DNA from: a virus
DNA: 31,027 bases
Virus record (IMG/VR): IMGVR_UViG_3300009161_000157
Coordinates: 1 to 31,027 of that record
Direction: 5' to 3' (one strand)
The notes beneath the pieces are model-generated. The model was given only the letters and a program-made list of their open reading frames with translations, made no database searches and was not told the origin of the DNA. Of this stretch, positions 8,072 to 14,146 are shown one piece after another. The position numbers were made by a program, and so were the translations under genes. Numbering within the stretch: the stretch's first letter is position 1; every line of letters begins with the position of its first letter.

Positions 8072-8680
8072 TTAAAATTTATGGTCCTCTTTTTCGCAAA
8101 TCATTTCCAATTCATCCCAATGAAATTTTGGTTTTTCATTTAGGAATACAAAACATTTCCATTTCTTACTTTTTTCAAAGTAAATATGTTTTTGTAAGTA
8201 TGAAGGAATTGCTGCACCGGCAGGTACTCTTTTAACGGGTTTATCAAAGAAAACCTTTATCAAAACAGTGATTGGTTCAGTATCATCCCATTTACGGATT
8301 TGTTCCTCCAACATTCTCCACTCACCTCTATTAAGATATTGATTTTGCATTATTGAATTTAGGTATGAGAATGTCTGCTTTAAATTCACTTCATTATCAG
8401 AAAACGTTGCCGCAGGAGCTCCATGTCCTTTATCGTAAACGTTTCCTTTATAATCTTCACCGTCTGATGTTTTGATAGTTGGTTCTTTATAGAAATCCAT
8501 ATGTCCTCTATTAACGTTTGTTGGTCGGTTTAGGGAACGATACTTAATAATTAGTGGTTGTTCTAATGATTGTGAATAAAGTATATCAAACACTCCATTT
8601 TTTACTCTTACATCCGGCAACTGCCCAAATGATACTAAGGAAACTAAAAGGAACGATAATAAAACGAAGATTTTTTTCAT
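8072..8680 (-). CDS. secreted DNA/RNA non-specific endonuclease (NUC1/Serratia nuclease family)
   Basis: 202 residues from the ATG at 8678-8680. This start was chosen because it opens a clean signal peptide (MKKIFVLLSFLLVSLVSFG, cleavage likely near G19-Q20); an in-frame ATG at 8746 would bury it and overlap the polymerase gene. The mature part has the beta-beta-alpha metal nuclease signature YDKGHGAPA with catalytic H86, then N108 in FSYLNSI, N117 in QNQYLNRGEW (metal ligand in the family) and E125 in MLEEQ. The canonical DRGH is DKGH here. The family hydrolyses DNA and RNA without sequence preference, and the signal peptide sends it to the periplasm or outside. It lies between the polymerase and giant-protein genes, 24 bases after a late-type motif. 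Confidence 0.85.
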   Translation of the reverse strand: MKKIFVLLSFLLVSLVSFGQLPDVRVKNGVFDILYSQSLEQPLIIKYRSLNRPTNVNRGHMDFYKEPTIKTSDGEDYKGNVYDKGHGAPAATFSDNEVNLKQTFSYLNSIMQNQYLNRGEWRMLEEQIRKWDDTEPITVLIKVFFDKPVKRVPAGAAIPSYLQKHIYFEKSKKWKCFVFLNEKPKFHWDELEMICEKEDHKF

Positions 8681-8704
8681 ATTATAGCATATTTTTGTAT
8701 ATAC

Positions 8705-8712
8705 TATAAATA
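8705..8712 (-). promoter_or_regulatory. late-type promoter motif TATTTATA before the nuclease
   Basis: Exact 8-mer on the coding strand, 24 bases before the nuclease start at 8680, in the 38-base gap after the polymerase stop. It partly overlaps a 7-bp inverted repeat (8688-8694 with 8708-8714). It would head a nuclease-giant protein unit. Confidence 0.5.
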
Positions 8713-8718
8713 TGTTAT

Positions 8719-10005
8719 TTAGAGGTTTCCGTAAGTTTTTCCCCAACTTGCTTTTATAGGATATCCATCTTCTTCAATTATATTCTTTAACCCCTTAATC
8801 AAACTCTTATCCACATCAATAGGTACATCAAATAGAAATGAGTCATAAGTGTACAATTCTAAACTAATTCCACTCCCTTTAATATAATCCAATATGGTTT
8901 TCATTTTATCCACATTCATTTCAGTTTCATATGCTTGAAGTAGATAGTTAAATACTTTTTGTGGATTGGATTGTTCTACCCAACTCAATGGTATATGACG
9001 GTTCGGAGTTTGGATATAACCCCTTTCCACACTTTCCTTCCAAAACCTATCAATAAAATCAGCAACCTTATCAAAGTATGGTATTTGTCGAAACTCATCA
9101 TCAATTCCACCATAAAGAAGGCGGAACGTTACACCTTTACCTTCAGCCACATCACATCCATATTGTTCGGCTAACCATTGGTGAACATTAGTTTGTGGTA
9201 AAGGGAAATCAATTAACTTACCAATAAGACGTGGGTGATACGAATCGTAATCCATTTGTAAGAATATCCCATCCGCTATTAGGGTATCTCTACTTCCATC
9301 CGATTTGTTTAAGGCTGCATAGTTTACACCACCATGTCTATTGGATGGTCTACCCGTTATCGTAAATGGATTGTATTCGGTGTACACAATGTTATCGGAG
9401 GAAAGTTGTTTGAGGGCTTGTGGCCATCTATCAATAAATTTTTCCCTATCGACCCGAATTCCGAATTGTTCAATATCTGAAAGGATTGGTAAGAAGATAT
9501 CGTTGTACCAATTATAAGTGTTAGTTTTTTGATTATGATGTTTTAAGAATTCATTATCAACGGCTTCACACAACTTAAGAATAGGAATAGATTGGATGAT
9601 ATCTTCTTTGTAACCTTTGTGTAATAACGGAGCTACTAAATGTTGTATTGGTTGTTGGTAATCTATCGTTTCTCCGGTTTTAAGAAAGTGTGCGGTATCA
9701 ATATCATTCAACCCATTCCTTAAATTAGAGAACGATTGTAGTAGCTTCTTTTTTTGAAAAACCCACTTATCTCCGGCAGTATTTAGCACCCCTTCTATTT
9801 GTGATTTAGAGAGGGATGTAGTATCGGTATGTTGATGTGGTAGAATATACCCATCGGTAAGAGTTCGTATCAGGACAAAGGATATATGGGTGTTTCGTGG
9901 ATGCTTATCATTATCTACCCACATAGGATACCAAAGGGATACTTCGGTTTCCAATTTTACCTTTAATTCTTCTAACTCACCAATATTTTCTATTACTCTT
10001 ATCAT
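8719..10005 (-). CDS. short family A (Pol I-like) DNA polymerase
   Basis: 428 residues, shorter than a Klenow-type enzyme (about 600). The thumb/palm signature TITGRPSNRHGGVNYAAL lies at 215-232. Motif A is MDYDSYHPRL with the metal aspartate at D252. Motif B fits K-x3-F-x3-YG exactly (K290, F294, Y298-G299). Motif C reads YTYDSFLF, keeping the second metal aspartate (D388) but replacing the usual His and Glu of HDE by Tyr and Ser. The residue at the usual O-helix arginine appears to be Val286. The first 165 residues resemble a worn DnaQ-like exonuclease domain without an evident DxE motif. Its start overlaps the end of the 88-residue gene by 29 bases, suggesting coupled translation. Whether it is the main replicase is not shown here. 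Confidence 0.8.
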   Translation of the reverse strand: MIRVIENIGELEELKVKLETEVSLWYPMWVDNDKHPRNTHISFVLIRTLTDGYILPHQHTDTTSLSKSQIEGVLNTAGDKWVFQKKKLLQSFSNLRNGLNDIDTAHFLKTGETIDYQQPIQHLVAPLLHKGYKEDIIQSIPILKLCEAVDNEFLKHHNQKTNTYNWYNDIFLPILSDIEQFGIRVDREKFIDRWPQALKQLSSDNIVYTEYNPFTITGRPSNRHGGVNYAALNKSDGSRDTLIADGIFLQMDYDSYHPRLIGKLIDFPLPQTNVHQWLAEQYGCDVAEGKGVTFRLLYGGIDDEFRQIPYFDKVADFIDRFWKESVERGYIQTPNRHIPLSWVEQSNPQKVFNYLLQAYETEMNVDKMKTILDYIKGSGISLELYTYDSFLFDVPIDVDKSLIKGLKNIIEEDGYPIKASWGKTYGNL

Positions 10006-10243
10006 TCTTATTTGCAGCTTTTGCTTTTTCTAATGTTGATTGGCTCTTTGCCAATTTGGCTTCTTTTTGTTGAGCTTTTAATTTCTTCTCATAGTGAGGT
10101 GGGTATTTATGTTCAACCGAAATTGGTCCATTTGGAAACTTATCTAAATCATATTTCCAAATTGATTCACACCCATCATCATCTTTATAGATGTGTTCAA
10201 ATTTACGCGGTTTATCTTTAGCACTTGGTTCTACTTTTGCCAT
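9977..10243 (-). CDS. small charged protein of unknown function, 88 residues
   Basis: The protein begins MAKVEPSAKDKPRKF. I chose ATG 10241-10243 because the longer open frame to 10366 runs back through the terminator and into the tmRNA. The first half holds an aromatic/charged patch (FEHIYKDDDGCESIWKYDLD), and the second half is a Lys/Ala/Gln-rich helix (KKLKAQQKEAKLAKSQS) likely to be coiled or nucleic-acid binding. It overlaps the polymerase start by 29 bases and so is probably co-translated with it. A host-type promoter ends only 7 bases before the ATG. No family is recognised. Confidence 0.75.
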   Translation of the reverse strand: MAKVEPSAKDKPRKFEHIYKDDDGCESIWKYDLDKFPNGPISVEHKYPPHYEKKLKAQQKEAKLAKSQSTLEKAKAANKNDKSNRKYW

Positions 10244-10250
10244 AATATTA

Positions 10251-10282
10251 CAAATATACGAAAAAATCCCCAAATTACCAAA
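10251..10282 (-). promoter_or_regulatory. Bacteroidetes-type promoter for the 88-residue gene and polymerase
   Basis: Minus strand: TTTG at 10282-10279, 20-base spacer, TATATTTG at 10258-10251. The -33 element sits inside the loop of the tmRNA terminator. The expected start of transcription is only a few bases before the ATG at 10243, so the transcript would be leaderless or nearly so. Confidence 0.7.
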
Positions 10283-10298
10283 TGCAAAGTGGGGATTT
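10264..10298 (-). terminator. intrinsic terminator after tmRNA
   Basis: Inverted repeat AAATCCCC/GGGGATTT (10291-10298 with 10264-10271) with a 19-base loop, followed on the minus strand by T's. It lies 7 bases after the encoded CCA end of the tmRNA. Confidence 0.8.
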
Positions 10299-10304
10299 AA
10301 AAAG

Positions 10305-10718
10305 TGGTGGAGGTGAAGGGATTCGAACCCTTGTCTTACAAAGTAACCATAATACCAGAGATTCACACGTTTAGTTCGTAATTCTCACACCGCTACGAAC
10401 TGACGGTGGTAGTGGTTCGATTTGGCCACTACGCCATTGGGGCCGTATGGTTAGTACAGCTTTTCCACCAATTCGTTGATTCGGGCCCAACGAATAAAGC
10501 CTTTGTAAACACTTCTGTTCCTAGGTTATATGTGCACCGACCCGATTGTTGTGATTAGGCTGCTACAGCGTAATCAGCACCTACGAAAGCCATAAGGTCT
10601 TCGAAGGTCATAGTTGACATTTCGTCAGTTATTGTTTTGTACAGATTTAAAGACATCTAGCACTTCTGTCTACGTGTGATACTATGTCTCTCATTGCAAT
10701 CAATTCCATGACACCCCC
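10305..10718 (-). ncRNA. ssrA: phage-encoded transfer-messenger RNA (tmRNA)
   Basis: A complete one-piece tmRNA of 414 bases. The acceptor stem pairs GGGGGUG (10718-10712) with CACCUCC (10315-10309), 7 bp with one G-U, then A and an encoded CCA (10307-10305). The T arm is AAGGG/CCCUU around UUCGAAU (10316-10332). The long H2 helix joins the ends: 10679-10686 with 10348-10355 (8 bp) and 10673-10678 with 10364-10369 (6 bp). A PK1-like stem AGACA/UGUCU follows. The tag frame ends G-A-D-Y-A-V-A-A then UAA at 10557-10555, matching the YALAA-type degradation end of bacterial tags. tmRNA charged with alanine rescues stalled ribosomes and tags the product for proteolysis, with SmpB. No SmpB gene is in the window, so host SmpB is presumably used. 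It has its own promoter and terminator. Confidence 0.95.
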
Positions 10719-10731
10719 ATATCAATAAATA

Positions 10732-10763
10732 CAAATATATGAAATTTTTATAACAATTCCAAA
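10732..10763 (-). promoter_or_regulatory. Bacteroidetes-type promoter for tmRNA
   Basis: Minus strand: TTTG at 10763-10760, 20-base spacer, TATATTTG at 10739-10732. The predicted start is about 5-10 bases before the mature tmRNA 5' end (10718), leaving a short leader for RNase P to remove. The -33 element abuts the stop codon of the preceding gene. Confidence 0.78.
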
Positions 10764-11120
10764 TTATTGTTTAGAAAATTGTAAAGTATTTTGTAAATAT
10801 TTGTGTAAAGATGGAATAGTTTTATTACCAATTTTAATTGATTTACTATTTGCATCCATTATTTCATTTGGATTTCCAGAAATTTTCCAAAGAATAGCAA
10901 CTATTGTAAAATACGGACTTATAGTCAATGTAGTAAACCCATGTTTACTTACTTCGAAAATATAAGAATTTATATCATTTGATTTTTGAACAAAATATCT
11001 TTGTATATATCCTCTTTTATACTCGATTTCCGTTGGAGCAGGTATGTACGCCAATATTTCTGGTAATTCATACTCAGAAAGATTGCCTTTTACTTTTTTA
11101 TATCTATCTGTGTTTATCAT
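10764..11120 (-). CDS. unknown protein at the end of the baseplate cluster, 118 residues
   Basis: It begins MINTDRYKKVKGNLSEYELP. I do not recognise a family. There are no cysteines, no signal peptide and no clear membrane helix; residues about 60-82 (HGFTTLTISPYFTIVAILWKI) are strand-like and hydrophobic. It begins one base after the hub gene stop, so it is almost certainly co-translated with it. That context points to a baseplate or tail-associated role. It is the last gene of the structural unit before the tmRNA promoter. Codon use and base composition look like the neighbours. Confidence 0.8.
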   Translation of the reverse strand: MINTDRYKKVKGNLSEYELPEILAYIPAPTEIEYKRGYIQRYFVQKSNDINSYIFEVSKHGFTTLTISPYFTIVAILWKISGNPNEIMDANSKSIKIGNKTIPSLHKYLQNTLQFSKQ

Positions 11121-11121
11121 A

Positions 11122-13839
11122 TTATTGCGTTTGTCTATATTGACCGGTTACGGATGTTGTCCATGTCATACCACTCACATTATGTTCTACTTCTATAATT
11201 TGAAACAACCCATGTTTTGCGTATTTTGTTGGTATTCCGATAATATTAAAAGTATCGCCCCTTCTAAATCCACTTGTACCTAAAACTTTAAAAGTATATT
11301 TTATTGGAAGTGGATGTGATAATCCTTTTTCAGTTGTACCACTATTTTTATTTGCAAATGCATCATTTTTTAATTTATCAAATAATGGCTCATCATCCAT
11401 ACAAAATATGGTAAAATTTTTCTTTAAAACATCTGTATCTTGAATTTCACCGATATTTAGAAGGTCAGACTTTTCAACAAGAGGTACAACATCTATTTTT
11501 TCCAAATTAGCTCCAATAGCTTTAGCGGCGATTTCACCATCTACATCCGCTTCCGTTTTTATTTCTTCATCTTTTTGTTTTGTTAAAGCCGCCGTTTGTG
11601 CCTTTTGTGCAGCTATTTTAGCTTCCACCTCTTTAATTTCCGCATCTCTTTTCTTTTCAGCCAAATCTTTTTCTGCTTCAGCTTTTGCTGCCGCTGCGAT
11701 TTGAGCTTCACTTCTAACTAAATTAGCTATTGCATTACCAACCGTTTGTAAACCTTCTACAAAATCTTGACGAGCTCCATCTTCTTTTGCATACTTAGCT
11801 CTTATTTCAGTTATTTGGTTTTTTAATGCCTGTTCTGTGGCTTTACTTTGTACTATTTTTTCTTGTGTTTTTTCGGAAGGTAGCTTTTTATCTTCTGCCG
11901 CTGCCGCTGCCGCTGCTGCCGCGGCTTCATCTTCTTTTCTTTTATCGTCTTCGGATAATATTTTTTTTGGGTTACCATTACTATCGGTGTAACTAGTCAA
12001 AAATAAATCCGTTTGGCTTTCAAAAAACCCACCAACTCCAACAATCGGTTCATCTGGATTATTTGCCAAAGATAACCTTCTACTAATAATTTGATTGGTC
12101 ATTTCAGACGGTAATGCAATATCTATATTAGCATCTAAAAATATAGAATAAGGACCCGAATGATAGAATTGTACCGAGCCTCCCACTTTTTTCCCAATCC
12201 AATTTTCATCAACAACACTTAGTATAACATTACCATCTTTATCTTGTTGTTCAATTACTTGAAAATTCCAAAAAGAATTTACAGCCGATGACATTTCATT
12301 TAACATATCTAATAGAACTTCTCTAATATTTTTATTTTTTTGTTCCATTTTTGACCTAAATACTTCAAAATTTATATAAAGGTTTTTTAAATATCCCCAG
12401 TAATTTCCTTTTTCCGTGTGAGATGGGCCTAAAGAAGTATCTTCAGTTTGAACGAATGACCCAATTGTTGGTATATGATTATCTACAATAGGAAATTCTT
12501 TAGTTTCCGTATCTCCCTCCTGTACAAACAATCCACCTGCTTTTTGAGTTATTACGCCTGCATTTAAAAAATATGCAGAAAAATCAGGCATAAATCCTGG
12601 TATTACTAATTTAGATGCTTTTGTTGAAAACATATTTGGAAATGCTCCTATTTTTGCATTACTAATATCAATTGTAATAGGAAGCTTTTTTCCCGCTAAT
12701 ATATAATCACTAAATTCTCCATTTCTATTTAAAATATCAATAGCCAGTTCAAATCGTATATATTTGTTTGTTGAAAATAATTTTTCCTTTTCTATTTTAG
12801 CTTTTCCAACCGTTACGGTATCGGAAGTTGCACCTCCAACCCTTGCCCACCATCCGGGTGCTGAGTATGACGTAATCGCACTATTTACGGCTGCATCAAA
12901 ATTTATAAAATCATACCATTGTACCATCGCTATACCATTTCTATTTTTATTTAACAAATCCCTGACAGCTTCTATTTGTCTTGTAGTTGGTAATTGATTA
13001 TACATATTTTTAAATCTTCTATTTCTTCTCACATCATCACCATCTATTGCAGCGGTTGTAACGGTATCGGATATATCATATAATATTGGTTCGCCTTTTT
13101 TTTCTTCTATTGTTCCGTCACTGTTTATTTTTAAAGTTTTATTTTGTGATTGTAAAAATGTTGGCATTCCTGGTGCACCTCTCAATTTTACTGATATTTT
13201 CCACTTATCATCATCCGATTGAACATTCCCACCCACTATAAATCCTAAAAATGTATCATAATCCCCCAAACTATCAATCCTTCTTTGGTGTAAGTTATTA
13301 CCATTTAAATTACGGCTTGCTGCAGCTGCTAAAATATCCGCACTACCGATGTTTGGCATTCTTTGTGATAACCCTACATTGCTATTCCACCCATATTCAA
13401 TACATAAAGAATATCCAGGCTCTAAAAAATACCTTTGCATTAGCTCCATTTGTTCCAATGAAAAACATTCTAGTGATAAGGTACATTCTCTTGAAATTTG
13501 GTCCTTACCTTCTTTTATTTGTAAACCAGTTATACCAGGAGAAGGTCTTAACGGTCCTCCCGCTGAGAGAAGGGCTCCTCCCGCCCAAGTAGTACCAAAA
13601 GTTCCACCACTTACTGAATTTCCATATACAAATCCCGCATTATTAGTTGTAGATGGATTAAATGTACCATAATTCATATTAGATGATATAATCAATCCTT
13701 CAGCCGTTCCGGTTTTTGCTCCAGAAAATACTCTAATCCAACAAACTCGCTGAGAAGCATTTAAGCCGGCTTTTGTTCCAGATTGAAGATTGTTTATAAT
13801 CTTAGGGTCAATGTTAGATAATTCTGGAAATGTACTCAT
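11122..13839 (-). CDS. baseplate hub-like virion protein with coiled-coil insertion
   Basis: 905 residues. The last 90 residues have the look of the C-terminal part of contractile-tail hub proteins (gp27/gpD/XkdQ type): LPIKYTFKVLGTSGFRRGDTF, then GLFQIIEVEHNVSG-MTWTTSVTG, a barrel where the 'result' strand ends in W-T-T. An earlier conserved-looking block (about 100-160: SRECTLSLECFSLEQMELM, then EPGYSLCIEYGWN) is also typical of phage hub or baseplate proteins. Around residue 640 a run of ten alanines begins a long Glu/Lys/Ala coiled coil (to about 770), which is unusual inside a hub. It lies between the wedge gene and the 118-residue gene, spaced 7 and 1 bases. The exact T4 equivalent is uncertain. 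Confidence 0.62.
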   Translation of the reverse strand: MSTFPELSNIDPKIINNLQSGTKAGLNASQRVCWIRVFSGAKTGTAEGLIISSNMNYGTFNPSTTNNAGFVYGNSVSGGTFGTTWAGGALLSAGGPLRPSPGITGLQIKEGKDQISRECTLSLECFSLEQMELMQRYFLEPGYSLCIEYGWNSNVGLSQRMPNIGSADILAAAASRNLNGNNLHQRRIDSLGDYDTFLGFIVGGNVQSDDDKWKISVKLRGAPGMPTFLQSQNKTLKINSDGTIEEKKGEPILYDISDTVTTAAIDGDDVRRNRRFKNMYNQLPTTRQIEAVRDLLNKNRNGIAMVQWYDFINFDAAVNSAITSYSAPGWWARVGGATSDTVTVGKAKIEKEKLFSTNKYIRFELAIDILNRNGEFSDYILAGKKLPITIDISNAKIGAFPNMFSTKASKLVIPGFMPDFSAYFLNAGVITQKAGGLFVQEGDTETKEFPIVDNHIPTIGSFVQTEDTSLGPSHTEKGNYWGYLKNLYINFEVFRSKMEQKNKNIREVLLDMLNEMSSAVNSFWNFQVIEQQDKDGNVILSVVDENWIGKKVGGSVQFYHSGPYSIFLDANIDIALPSEMTNQIISRRLSLANNPDEPIVGVGGFFESQTDLFLTSYTDSNGNPKKILSEDDKRKEDEAAAAAAAAAAEDKKLPSEKTQEKIVQSKATEQALKNQITEIRAKYAKEDGARQDFVEGLQTVGNAIANLVRSEAQIAAAAKAEAEKDLAEKKRDAEIKEVEAKIAAQKAQTAALTKQKDEEIKTEADVDGEIAAKAIGANLEKIDVVPLVEKSDLLNIGEIQDTDVLKKNFTIFCMDDEPLFDKLKNDAFANKNSGTTEKGLSHPLPIKYTFKVLGTSGFRRGDTFNIIGIPTKYAKHGLFQIIEVEHNVSGMTWTTSVTGQYRQTQ

Positions 13840-13846
13840 ATATAAA

Positions 13847-14140
13847 TTATGATTGTGTAAATGCGCCTGCTATTTCAATATAATTCGCAGGTATTCTTAA
13901 AATAGTTCCTTCTTCAAATCCAATGTTTGCATCATGAATATTATTGGATGTTGCTATAATCCACCAATATCTCGAATCTCCATAAAATTGATACGCCAAA
14001 GTATCCAATCTATCACCGGTTTCCGTTGCTACAAAGGTATCTTGGTCAGATGGTGGGATATTCGGATATATTTTTGACCTATATACCTGTCTACCATCAA
14101 AAGTCTTTTTAATTTTATTATTTAAATATCTACTTTGCAT
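13847..14140 (-). CDS. LysM-like baseplate wedge protein (gp53-like)
   Basis: 97 residues. The centre reads DRLDTLAYQFYGDSRYWWIIATSNNI, followed by a strand TILRIPANY; this is the LysM-like fold seen in T4 gp53 and in P2 gpX/tail protein X. In contractile tails this small domain links baseplate wedges to the central hub or sheath. The first 40 residues (FDGRQVYRSKIYPNIP) are the usual extension ahead of the domain. It is packed between the tube-cap-like gene (6-base gap) and the hub gene (7-base gap), the gene order expected for a baseplate cluster. Confidence 0.78.
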   Translation of the reverse strand: MQSRYLNNKIKKTFDGRQVYRSKIYPNIPPSDQDTFVATETGDRLDTLAYQFYGDSRYWWIIATSNNIHDANIGFEEGTILRIPANYIEIAGAFTQS

Positions 14141-14146
14141 TTATTT

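Noticed and set aside
8681-8746. Upstream ATG for the nuclease gene
   Set aside because: It would place 22 residues before an otherwise perfect signal peptide and overlap the polymerase gene and the late-type motif.
10305-10332. Acceptor/T-arm sequence resembling the end of an ordinary tRNA
   Set aside because: The pairing partner of the acceptor stem is about 400 bases away and no anticodon arm is present; it is the tRNA-like end of the tmRNA.
10244-10366. N-terminal extension of the 88-residue gene
   Set aside because: The extra 41 codons run through the terminator hairpin and the tRNA-like 3' end of the tmRNA; a good ATG and promoter lie downstream.
10752-10771. Small inverted repeat AACAAT/ATTGTT before tmRNA as operator or terminator
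   Set aside because: Six A-T-rich pairs overlapping both a stop codon and the -33 element; likely chance.
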